Shown: positions 1 through 5,402, counted from the stretch's first letter. The stretch: DNA of 5,402 bases from Thermoleophilia bacterium (GCA_016929985.1 JAFGIH010000378.1:1-5402), one strand, 5' to 3'. Notes: a model not told the origin generated them from the letters alone. Program-made: numbers and translations.

Positions 1-416
1 ACGTTGGTCGCGACTCCCCCGACGATGACCGTGTCGATGCCACGCGAACGCAAGATCAGCTCCAGGTCGGTGCCGGAGAAGGCTCCGAACCGGGGCTTGT
101 CGAGGATGATGTCGCTCTGCCGGACGACGAGCTCCTCGTCGAGCTGGGCCGAGGGGGCGTCCTCGTTCAGGACGCCCCCTCGCGCAGGAGGCGAAGTCTC
201 GCCGAAGATGCCCAGATTAGAGCCGTCGGGTCGCAGGACCAATCGGGTATGGACGACCATGACGCCGGCCTCGCGGCAGACGGCGGCAAGCCGGTTGAGC
301 CGCTCGAGCACGTCGGCTCCGCCGGGCGCGTAGACGGGCGATTCGCGTACAAAGCACGTCTGCAGGTCTACGTTGATGAGGGCGGTCCGCTCTGGGACCA
401 GCGCGAAGTCGACCAT
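1..416 (-). CDS. Cysteine hydrolase, isochorismatase family (C-terminus cut by window edge)
   Basis: This is a cytosolic alpha/beta hydrolase of the isochorismatase-like family, whose members cleave ether, amide or carbamoyl bonds (isochorismate, nicotinamide, biuret, N-carbamoylsarcosine). The 138 complete codons in the window show the core: strand 1 with the catalytic Asp in ALINVDLQ (Asp17), MVVHTRLV (53-60), the catalytic Lys in LDKPRFGAF (Lys107), and the final TVIVGGVATN before the edge. In this family the nucleophilic Cys normally follows as GVATNVC, so it should be the second codon past the edge (about residue 140). The ATG at 416 has GGAGGT 6 nt upstream. The gene starts 16 nt after the stop of the AraC-GyrI regulator, so the two are probably co-transcribed and the substrate may relate to the regulator's ligand. 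The family is well supported; the substrate cannot be told. About 40-60 residues should be missing. Confidence 0.93.
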   Translation of the reverse strand, partial: MVDFALVPERTALINVDLQTCFVRESPVYAPGGADVLERLNRLAAVCREAGVMVVHTRLVLRPDGSNLGIFGETSPPARGGVLNEDAPSAQLDEELVVRQSDIILDKPRFGAFSGTDLELILRSRGIDTVIVGGVATN

Positions 417-422
417 TCCAAG

Positions 423-428
423 ACCTCC
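423..428 (-). promoter_or_regulatory. Ribosome binding site of the cysteine hydrolase
   Basis: The minus strand reads GGAGGT with 6 nt to the ATG at 416. It lies between the regulator's TAG stop (435-433) and the start codon, which supports 416 as the start and translation from a shared transcript. Confidence 0.8.
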
Positions 429-432
429 GGGA

Positions 433-1431
433 CTACAGGGGTTTCACGGGGATGTACAGTTCCACGATATGCATCGACTCCGGATCCTCGCCCGCCTCGT
501 TGAGGTACACCTCCAGGCAGGGCCCATCGCTGCACTGGTAACCGCTCTCGGGCAGCCATCGGCCCATCATGGTCTGCCAGATCTCGGAGTACTGATGCGG
601 CAGGATCTCGAAGTGGCCGACCGCGTACGTGCCCCCGGGGATGGTGCGCGTGCCGATCTCGCCATCGGTGGGCGTGCCAACCGGGACGGTGATGGCCACG
701 TCTACTCGCAGCCGGTCTTCGTCGGTGATGCCGGGATCGTCCTGATAGATGCTCACTACCTTGGTGTCGGCTCCGATCAGGCCCCGCGGGCCCGCCCAGG
801 AGAACAACTGCCCGAACAGCCGTCCGAAGAGCGCACTGTCGCCCGCGTACGGGCCGATGTGGCGTAGGTAGGCCACATGCATCTCGGGGACGCTTTTCAC
901 TTCGACTCTTGCTTCGCCGGTTTCCATCGTCAACCTCCACGACCAGTTTCTAGTGACTGGGTCGAGGATACGCACCGCCGGAACAGGCGCTTGCCGAGGC
1001 TTGCGCAGCTCTTGGCTCTCGTTGCTCTGACCTTCACGATTCTTGCTTTCGACCGCACCACGGCACCGTATCCATTCGCTGGCGCTCATGCCGAACCACT
1101 CTCGGAACACCCGGGCGAAAGCCGCGGGACTGGAAAAGCCGCACTCCACCGCCACCTGGGTGATGGGCCTAGCCGGGTTGGAGAGAAGCAGGGAGGCCGC
1201 CTTCTCGATCCGCCGCCTGCGGATGAACGTGCTGAGATTCTCACCGACCATGGCTTTGAAGACCCGATGGAAGTGGTAGGGCGAGAAAGCTGCGACGGCG
1301 GCAAGGGATTCCAGGGGCAGGTCGCCCGCCAGGTTCGCTTCTATGTGGTCGATCACCCGGTTGATGCGAGCCACATACTCGGCTCGCATCGCACGCCTCC
1401 GCGCGTCGTCCAGGCTATCCGTCTCGGCCAT
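433..1431 (-). CDS. AraC-family transcriptional regulator with GyrI-like effector-binding domain
   Basis: This 332-residue protein is a DNA-binding regulator fused to a ligand sensor. Residues 19-122 form the AraC/XylS double helix-turn-helix: the first HTH is near 38-63 (LESLAAVAAFSPYHFHRVF) and the second near 89-114 (ITQVAVECGFSSPAAFARVF). A polar linker (about 123-170) leads to a GyrI-like/AraC effector-binding domain (175-332), recognisable by VEVKSVPE, YLRHIGPYAG, LRVDVAITVPV (241-251), IPGGTYAVGHFE (264-275) and CLEVYLNE, whose Glu307 matches the conserved ligand-site Glu of this fold. Such proteins commonly activate genes for handling toxic or hydrophobic compounds. I chose ATG at 1431 because AGGGAG lies 7 nt upstream; the GTG at 1467 in the same frame lacks a ribosome site and sits on a possible -10 element. 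It probably regulates itself and the hydrolase downstream. The ligand is unknown. Confidence 0.95.
   Translation of the reverse strand: MAETDSLDDARRRAMRAEYVARINRVIDHIEANLAGDLPLESLAAVAAFSPYHFHRVFKAMVGENLSTFIRRRRIEKAASLLLSNPARPITQVAVECGFSSPAAFARVFREWFGMSASEWIRCRGAVESKNREGQSNESQELRKPRQAPVPAVRILDPVTRNWSWRLTMETGEARVEVKSVPEMHVAYLRHIGPYAGDSALFGRLFGQLFSWAGPRGLIGADTKVVSIYQDDPGITDEDRLRVDVAITVPVGTPTDGEIGTRTIPGGTYAVGHFEILPHQYSEIWQTMMGRWLPESGYQCSDGPCLEVYLNEAGEDPESMHIVELYIPVKPL
925..938 (-). promoter_or_regulatory. Possible internal ribosome site and in-frame ATG before the GyrI-like domain
   Basis: Inside the regulator gene the minus strand reads GGAGGT (938-933), 5 nt, then ATG (927-925), in frame with the regulator (Met169). 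The position is at the end of the linker, just before the sensor domain. Initiation here would give a 164-residue stand-alone GyrI-like protein. The core Shine-Dalgarno (GGAGGT) is longer than the AGGGAG of the full-length start. A chance match in GC-rich coding sequence is possible. Confidence 0.4.
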
Positions 1432-1438
1432 CCCTTGT

Positions 1439-1444
1439 CTCCCT
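1439..1444 (-). promoter_or_regulatory. Ribosome binding site that decides the regulator start
   Basis: The minus strand reads AGGGAG, 7 nt before the ATG at 1431. No comparable site stands before the alternative in-frame GTG at 1467, so the shorter 332-residue protein is preferred. Confidence 0.65.
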
Positions 1445-1467
1445 GAGCGTCTCGCGCCTGTGCCCAC

Positions 1468-1476
1468 ATCATAGTA
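1468..1476 (-). promoter_or_regulatory. Possible -10 element of the regulator-hydrolase promoter
   Basis: The minus strand reads TACTATGAT, holding two overlapping -10-like hexamers (TACTAT, TATGAT). This is the only AT-rich stretch in the spacer at a sensible distance (about 37 nt) from the ATG at 1431. No good -35 hexamer lies 16-18 nt upstream; that position is GC-rich and partly covered by one arm of the inverted repeat. An activator-dependent promoter would fit this picture. The call rests on sequence alone. Confidence 0.35.
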
Positions 1477-1481
1477 CCTGC

Positions 1482-1536
1482 ACCGGACGGGTCCGCCGCC
1501 ATTGGCCTACTCACGTCGGTCCTTTACCCGTCCGGT
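1482..1536. repeat. Perfect 10-bp inverted repeat upstream of the regulator; candidate operator
   Basis: ACCGGACGGG at 1482-1491 is repeated exactly as its reverse complement CCCGTCCGGT at 1527-1536, with 35 nt between the arms and 45 bp between centres. The left arm also begins a smaller dyad, CGGAC-GG-GTCCG (1484-1495). The promoter-proximal arm abuts the possible -10 element of the AraC-type regulator. Two regulator sites on one face of the helix, or a long-loop RNA hairpin after the glucosaminidase gene, are both possible. The repeat is exact; the role is inferred. Confidence 0.5.
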
Positions 1537-1551
1537 ACTCCCCTGGAAGGA

Positions 1552-1570
1552 ATCTCCAGCTGCCGGAGAT
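1552..1570 (-). terminator. Weak hairpin after the SLH-glucosaminidase gene
   Basis: The minus strand reads ATCTCC, a 7-nt loop, GGAGAT, then a pyrimidine run TTCCTTCC, about 51 nt past the stop at 1622. An alternative stem CTGGA/TCCAG (1543-1547 with 1555-1559) overlaps it. The stem is only 6 bp and there is no real U-tract, so this is at best a weak intrinsic terminator. Confidence 0.25.
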
Positions 1571-1621
1571 GTGACGAGTGGCGGGAACGAAGTGGACTTG
1601 GGCTGTGACGCCTCGCCGGAC

Positions 1622-3136
1622 TCAGTCGCTGTTGATGGCGCGGGCGAGGGCCTCGATGCTCTGTCCGTAGGTGGTCCCGGGATACGCCCACCGTCCGTTG
1701 AGGTCGGCCAGCACAGCCGCGACGCCGCGGGGGCTCACTAAGTCGAACCGGGGATCTACCGTGGCGTCCGCCCACGACACCGGACTATCAATGTAGACAT
1801 AGGCGACCATGTGCGCGACCTGGGCCATGACCCCGGCCTCGGCGGTGGGGAAGGACAGGCCGGGCACGCCTCCGCCCGTGGCCCCGATTCCGGCGTAGTT
1901 GTTCTGCTCAGGCGAGACGTCTCCACCATACATTCCGTAACCGGTCTCGTGGATCATCTGGGCCCAGAGAAGGTCGGCCCGCAGTCCGGCTTCCGCGCAA
2001 TAGCGTACGTAGTAGTCGGCCAACACCGACGTGGGCACGGTGAAGAGGGGCGCGGGAGCGACTGCGAGCAGGTAGGAGGCAAGCCGCTCGGCCGTCCCGT
2101 TCCATACCCCGCGTAGCGGTGTCTGCCCGCCGGTGAGGACCGTGTCGGTCAACCCATTCCACGCGTAGGTGTAGACGTCTGCACCGGAGCGCACCGACGT
2201 CCCCCAGGCGGTCGCCACCTCGATGTCCACGATGCCGATGTCGTGCTGTGGCGCAACGGCGACGATCTCCAAGGGTGAGATAACGGAGAAGTTGGCGGCG
2301 GGCGTCTCTCCGAACCAGACTCCGCTCACCTCGACGAACCCATGACCGCGAATGACCACCGTGTTGCCTCCCGCGGGTATCCCGGTAGCCGGTTCGACCG
2401 AGATGACCGCCGGTTGCGTGACCTCAGCCGCCTCCTCTCTGGCGCGCAACACAAGTGTCACCGCTTGGGCCCGGTTCACCGAGGCCGTGGCGCGAAGATA
2501 CGAAGACGTCTCTGTAGAGGACCCCATCACGATCCCCCTGGAGACCAGGTACGCAGTAGTGGCCTGATGCGCGGGGGAGAGCGACTGAGCGTCTGCAAAC
2601 CCCGCCAGGTACGATTTGCCCTCGCCCGCATACCAGGCTTTCAACGCCGAGTAGGTGTCTTTGGCGCCCACGATGCCGAGGCACGCGGTGATCTCCCGCT
2701 CGGCGAGCCAGTGGCCCAAGATCGAGCTGGTCTGCTGGCGGGTCACCGTCGCACCAGGGCGGAAACTACCGTCCGAGTAGCCCGAGAGCACGCCCGCGGC
2801 GGTGCAGCCCTCCACGTAGCTGAAGAACGGGTAGTCCGGCGACACGTCGCGGAACGTAGGGACCTCCGGCATCATGGCCGATATCTCCAAGCCGCTGGTG
2901 GTCATCTTTGCGAACTGGCCCCGGTTGACGGTCTCCTTGGGGCGGAAGGTGCCGTCGGAGCGGCCCTGGGCGACGATCGCGGCGTTCTCGGCGCTCACCC
3001 CGTAGGTGTTCTGCCAGGTGGCATCAGTGATGTCCACCCAGACGTCGGCCGAGGCAGGACTTGGCGAGCAGACGCCGATAACCGCGGCAAGCAGAGTCGT
3101 GAGCGCGATGTTTCTGAGCGCGGTACGCGGACTGAT
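1622..3136 (-). CDS. Secreted SLH-domain, TIG-domain endo-beta-N-acetylglucosaminidase (probable ATC start)
   Basis: This is an exported murein hydrolase of 504 residues. Residues 1-30 form a signal peptide: basic start (PRTALRN), hydrophobic core (IALTTLLAAVIGV) and an ASA cleavage site before DVWVDI. Three SLH repeats follow (about 33-82, 93-145, 174-233; the third is degenerate), which would hold the protein on secondary wall polymers. A TIG/IPT immunoglobulin-like domain (242-324) acts as a spacer. The C-terminal part (about 340-500) is a glucosaminidase of the FlgJ/LytG-like family, with the probable catalytic Glu397 in MIHETGYG and a later NNYAGIGA motif; it should cut GlcNAc bonds in peptidoglycan. 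No ATG, GTG or TTG opens the signal peptide: the first in-frame one is the GTG at 3037, past the cleavage site. AGGAGG lies 8 nt before the ATC at 3136. It starts 25 nt after the deacetylase gene, so the two likely form an operon. Confidence 0.9.
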   Translation of the reverse strand: MSPRTALRNIALTTLLAAVIGVCSPSPASADVWVDITDATWQNTYGVSAENAAIVAQGRSDGTFRPKETVNRGQFAKMTTSGLEISAMMPEVPTFRDVSPDYPFFSYVEGCTAAGVLSGYSDGSFRPGATVTRQQTSSILGHWLAEREITACLGIVGAKDTYSALKAWYAGEGKSYLAGFADAQSLSPAHQATTAYLVSRGIVMGSSTETSSYLRATASVNRAQAVTLVLRAREEAAEVTQPAVISVEPATGIPAGGNTVVIRGHGFVEVSGVWFGETPAANFSVISPLEIVAVAPQHDIGIVDIEVATAWGTSVRSGADVYTYAWNGLTDTVLTGGQTPLRGVWNGTAERLASYLLAVAPAPLFTVPTSVLADYYVRYCAEAGLRADLLWAQMIHETGYGMYGGDVSPEQNNYAGIGATGGGVPGLSFPTAEAGVMAQVAHMVAYVYIDSPVSWADATVDPRFDLVSPRGVAAVLADLNGRWAYPGTTYGQSIEALARAINSD

Positions 3137-3144
3137 GCGGACGA

Positions 3145-3150
3145 CCTCCT
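3145..3150 (-). promoter_or_regulatory. Ribosome binding site pointing to an ATC start
   Basis: The minus strand reads AGGAGG, 8 nt before ATC (3136-3134) and inside the 25-nt gap after the deacetylase stop. No ATG, GTG or TTG lies within reach in any useful frame, so this strong site supports the ATC as the initiation codon of the SLH protein, or a base error at the start codon. Confidence 0.7.
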
Positions 3151-3161
3151 GTGGGGGGTTC

Positions 3162-4319
3162 TTAGTAGCGGACCACTTCCTGCCCGAGTCCGGTCCGGAC
3201 GGCGCCGAGTGACGCGTCGAGGCTCTGGGGCACGGAAACGGTGTCGGGATCGCCGTCGGAGACGTAGCGCAGCTCCGGAGAGCTCTCGAACAGGGCCAGC
3301 GTCTCCGCGAGACCCGCCTCGCCTATCTGCACGCGAGGGATGTGATAGGCGCGGAAGGTGTCGGAGAAGGGCGAGGGAGCGGGTCCGCCCATCGCCTTGA
3401 GCGCAGCCTGGTACTCATAGGGCCGACCGCCGTATTCACCGGCTTTGAGGATGGATGCCTGCTTCGGGTACTCGCCAAAGGGCGCAGCCAGGGAGGTGAC
3501 GACGTAGCCGCCCCCGATCATCTCTTCGAGCATGGTCTTGGAGTTGTAGAGCTGCTTCTTGACCTCTGAGGGGGACGCCTTCTTGAGGTTGAGGTGGCTC
3601 ACCGTGTGGCTTCCCACCTCGTAGCCCCAGGCGACCAGCTTCTGCAATTTCTGCGTGGCCAGGTCGGGCTGTCCAAAGAGCACGTGGTCGGGAGCGTCGA
3701 CGTCGATCAGGGGGTAGAAGCTGGCCCGGCTCGCCCAGCCGCCCAGCCGGACGGCCTCCTGCATGATGGCCACGGCGCAGTCGGGGTCGAGGGAGCCCTC
3801 GGCGTTGATGCGGTATTGGCCCCCGCTGGAGTCGTCGAAGGTGATGACGACCGGGGTCTTACCCTCGGGAACATCGAAATCTCCCCTCACCAACTCACTG
3901 AGGTTGACCGGGTAGTATCCGGCGGCCTTCAGGTCGGCGATGTCTTGTCGGAACCCCTCGGGAGTGCGGTTGTATTGGCTGTTGTCGTGGCCGATGAGGT
4001 GGTACATGAGCACGAGTACCTGCCCCATCTCGTTCGCCTGCACGGACTTGGCCCGAGCCACTGGGTCGACGGCCGGCTGCGCCAGAGGGGCTAGCGCGGC
4101 ATGGTTTGGGGCGGTAGTTGGAGTAGCGCCAGAGGCCGGCGACGCTGCGCCGAACTGCGCGGTGAAGAGACCGCTCAGCAGCGCCACGAGCGCCAGCCCC
4201 AACACGAGCGGAATGAGCCGCAGCCGTCTTTCTCGCCTCAGACGGCCACGATCAGCCCGCCTGGCAGCGGCCGGAGCAGCAGAGTCATGGCGTATGTCGC
4301 GGCTGTCGGAGTAGTCCAT
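3162..4319 (-). CDS. Membrane-anchored polysaccharide deacetylase (NodB/CE4 family)
   Basis: This 385-residue protein should remove N- or O-acetyl groups from an extracellular glycan, probably peptidoglycan or a surface polysaccharide. It has an Arg-rich cytoplasmic N-terminus (1-34), one transmembrane segment (about 35-53, LIPLVLGLALVALLSGLF), an Ala/Pro/Thr-rich linker (57-90) and an extracytoplasmic NodB domain (about 100-345). Visible motifs are VLVLMYHLIG (101-110), VITFDD (Asp162/Asp163: catalytic base and metal ligand), SHTVSHLNL (metal-binding His238 and His242) and SLAAPFGEYP, which stands for the usual RPPYG motif with Ala instead of Arg. The C-terminal 40 residues (SPELRYVSDGD onward) are unassigned. 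It is followed after 25 nt by the SLH-glucosaminidase, which suggests joint wall remodelling. The ATG at 4319 is the first in-frame start, but its ribosome site is poor: the nearest GAGGT lies 16 nt upstream. Confidence 0.93.
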   Translation of the reverse strand: MDYSDSRDIRHDSAAPAAARRADRGRLRRERRLRLIPLVLGLALVALLSGLFTAQFGAASPASGATPTTAPNHAALAPLAQPAVDPVARAKSVQANEMGQVLVLMYHLIGHDNSQYNRTPEGFRQDIADLKAAGYYPVNLSELVRGDFDVPEGKTPVVITFDDSSGGQYRINAEGSLDPDCAVAIMQEAVRLGGWASRASFYPLIDVDAPDHVLFGQPDLATQKLQKLVAWGYEVGSHTVSHLNLKKASPSEVKKQLYNSKTMLEEMIGGGYVVTSLAAPFGEYPKQASILKAGEYGGRPYEYQAALKAMGGPAPSPFSDTFRAYHIPRVQIGEAGLAETLALFESSPELRYVSDGDPDTVSVPQSLDASLGAVRTGLGQEVVRY

Positions 4320-4481
4320 GTCGTAGACATGTTGGACCTCGTGCTATGAAACCCTGCCCAGCAGCCTCTCAGCGCCCGCGCCTCTTCTCCTTGCGCTTTG
4401 CAGCACGCTGCTCCCAGCGCTGGTCGGCTTCCGCGTTCCGACGTTCACGGCTCGAGGCGGAGGCGGAGCGGGGCCGGCTCT
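4320..4481. other. 162-nt spacer between phosphofructokinase and deacetylase
   Basis: No convincing gene lies here. It holds a perfect 10-bp palindrome CCAGCGCTGG (4414-4423) and next to it GCAGC-AC-GCTGC (4400-4411), which could pair as small hairpins. There is no T-run after either on the minus strand, so an intrinsic terminator for the phosphofructokinase gene is not evident. I could not pick a credible -35/-10 pair for the deacetylase. The promoter of the envelope pair must lie here unless transcription reads through. Confidence 0.5.
4336..4340 (-). promoter_or_regulatory. Shine-Dalgarno ahead of the deacetylase, best placed for an out-of-frame ATG
   Basis: The minus strand reads GAGGT, then 5 nt, then ATG at 4330-4328. 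That ATG is 11 nt upstream of the deacetylase ATG (4319) and in another frame; it opens a 30-codon reading frame ending with TGA at 4240-4238. For the deacetylase itself the same site is 16 nt away, longer than usual. It may serve the deacetylase poorly or create competing initiation. Confidence 0.4.
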
Positions 4482-5402
4482 CTAAAGCGCGAACTCCGGG
4501 AGCTTCTTCTCCACGGCCTCGTTCTTCAGGGTGACGTAGTCGGGCAGGCCGTTGCTGTAGGGCGGATAGTCCTCACCCTGGATGAGGGGCGTCAGGTATT
4601 CGCGGCAGGCCTCGGTTATGCCGAAGCCGTCCTCACTGATGTACTCGCGCGGCATCATCTTTTCCACGTTCGCGACCTCGGAGAGCGCCACCGAGCCCAC
4701 TTCCCAGATATACGGCATCGACGACGTGCGCACGATGGTGGGCATCAGCGAATTCTTGCCTGCCAGCGCGAGTTCCACGGCCGCCTTGCCCATCTCGTAG
4801 GCCTGGTCCACGTCGGTCTTCGAAGCGATGTGTCGCGCCGACCGCTGCAGATAGTCCGCGACCGCCCAATGGTACTTCAGTCCCAGGCCCGCGCGGACGA
4901 TGTCCGCCACGACCGGCGCCACGCCTCCCAGCTGCGCGTGGCCGAAGGCGTCCTTCAGGCCCTGATCGGCCAGGAACGTGCCGTCCGGGCTCTTGACCCC
5001 CTCCGAGACCACCACAGTGCAGTAGCCGCGCTCTTTGACGAACGAATCGACCTTGGCGAGGAAGCGCTCCTTGTCGAACGTGATCTCGGGGAAGAGGATC
5101 ACGATGGGGATCTCGGTCTTTGCGTCCGACGCCAGGCCCCCGGCGGCGGCGATCCAGCCGGCGTGGCGGCCCATGACCTCGAGCACGAACACCTTAGTGG
5201 ACGTTTTTGCCATGGAGCGGACATCGAAGCTGGCCTCGCGGGTAGAGACGGCGATGTACTTGGCTACAGACCCGAACCCCGGGCAGGTGTCGGTCACCGG
5301 CAGGTCGTTGTCGACGGTCTTGGGGACGTGGATGGCCTGGACGGGCGCTCCGACGCTCTCCGCGAGCTGTGAGACTTTGAGGCAGGTGTCGGCGGAGTCG
5401 CC
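4482..5402 (-). CDS. 6-phosphofructokinase, probably pyrophosphate-dependent (N-terminus cut by window edge)
   Basis: This enzyme phosphorylates fructose 6-phosphate to fructose 1,6-bisphosphate in glycolysis; the PPi-using type can run in both directions. The window holds the last 306 residues and lacks roughly 100 at the N-terminus. Visible motifs, numbered from the edge, are GDSADT (1-6), PKTVDNDLPVTD (27-38, with the catalytic Asp of the TIDND motif), PGFGSVAKY (41-49), EVMGRHAGW (the MGR substrate motif, 75-83) and VVVSEG (130-135). ATP enzymes usually read GGDGS and PGTIDND; here Asp stands before Ser and Lys before TVDND, both typical of PPi-dependent enzymes. The family is certain. 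The phosphate donor is likely but not proven, because the residues just before GDS are outside the window. The natural C-terminus (VEKKLPEFAL) is followed by TAG at 4484-4482. Confidence 0.93.
   Translation of the reverse strand, partial: GDSADTCLKVSQLAESVGAPVQAIHVPKTVDNDLPVTDTCPGFGSVAKYIAVSTREASFDVRSMAKTSTKVFVLEVMGRHAGWIAAAGGLASDAKTEIPIVILFPEITFDKERFLAKVDSFVKERGYCTVVVSEGVKSPDGTFLADQGLKDAFGHAQLGGVAPVVADIVRAGLGLKYHWAVADYLQRSARHIASKTDVDQAYEMGKAAVELALAGKNSLMPTIVRTSSMPYIWEVGSVALSEVANVEKMMPREYISEDGFGITEACREYLTPLIQGEDYPPYSNGLPDYVTLKNEAVEKKLPEFAL

Noticed and set aside
1432..1467. Longer regulator starting at GTG 1467 (12 extra residues)
   Set aside because: There is no ribosome site before it, the GTG adjoins the possible -10 element, and ATG 1431 has AGGGAG 7 nt upstream.
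1622..3037. SLH-glucosaminidase starting at GTG 3037
   Set aside because: This removes the whole signal peptide, which is plainly encoded upstream in frame, and begins inside the mature protein without a ribosome site. An SLH protein must be exported.
3060..3136. Lipoprotein reading of the signal peptide (Cys23)
   Set aside because: Residues before the Cys are IGV, so the required small residue at -1 is missing, and a good ASA signal peptidase I site follows.
2342..3400. 352-codon open frame on the plus strand opposite the SLH-glucosaminidase and the end of the deacetylase
   Set aside because: It runs across the boundary of two clear genes on the other strand, is extremely Arg-rich and shows no domain; a GC-driven shadow.
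4369..4575. Open frame on the minus strand, shifted from the phosphofructokinase frame, ending in a charged tail (RNAEADQRWEQRAAKRKE)
   Set aside because: It has no ATG, GTG or TTG and no slippery heptamer links it to the phosphofructokinase, whose own C-terminus looks natural. It looks coding-like but I cannot support a gene.
4398..5372. 324-codon open frame on the plus strand opposite the phosphofructokinase
   Set aside because: It is antisense to a gene with clear family motifs, its translation is Arg/His/Gly/Val-rich with no recognisable motif, and long antisense frames are normal at this GC content.
1..5402. CRISPR arrays, tRNA or rRNA genes, insertion-sequence ends, phage or toxin-antitoxin genes
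   Set aside because: I looked for spaced direct repeats, tRNA-like arms, transposase motifs and small paired genes on both strands and saw none.

Overview
The window is GC-rich (by eye, low to mid 60s percent). All convincing genes lie on the minus strand, so the biological reading order runs from the right end of the window to the left. From 5402 down to 1 there are: a phosphofructokinase missing its N-terminus; a membrane-anchored NodB-type polysaccharide deacetylase; a secreted SLH-TIG-glucosaminidase; an AraC-family regulator with a GyrI-like effector-binding domain; and a cysteine hydrolase of the isochorismatase family cut at its C-terminus. Three SLH repeats on an exported murein hydrolase, a short extracytoplasmic linker on the deacetylase, and a phosphofructokinase with PPi-type residues suggest a high-GC, SLH-carrying Gram-positive-type bacterium. 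An anaerobic actinobacterial lineage is one possibility. This placement is inference and other high-GC phyla with SLH proteins are not excluded.

There are three transcription blocks. Block 1 is the end of the phosphofructokinase gene (5402-4482), followed by a 162-nt spacer. Block 2 is a cell-envelope pair: the deacetylase (4319-3162) and, 25 nt later, the SLH-anchored glucosaminidase (3136-1622). The second gene has no ATG, GTG or TTG at the start of its signal peptide; a strong Shine-Dalgarno points to an ATC codon. Together the pair would modify and cut cell-wall glycan outside the membrane. Block 3, after a 190-nt spacer with a perfect 10-bp inverted repeat, is the AraC-GyrI regulator (1431-433) and, 16 nt later, the hydrolase (416 to the edge). 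This reads as a small-molecule sensor controlling itself and a hydrolytic enzyme.

The points most worth a second look are the ATC start, a well-placed internal ribosome site that could produce the GyrI-like sensor domain alone (as known for TipAL/TipAS), the inverted repeat over the regulator's promoter region, and an out-of-frame ATG that holds the only good ribosome site ahead of the deacetylase. I saw no mobile element, CRISPR array, tRNA or rRNA, and no clear sign of an entirely new multi-gene system.
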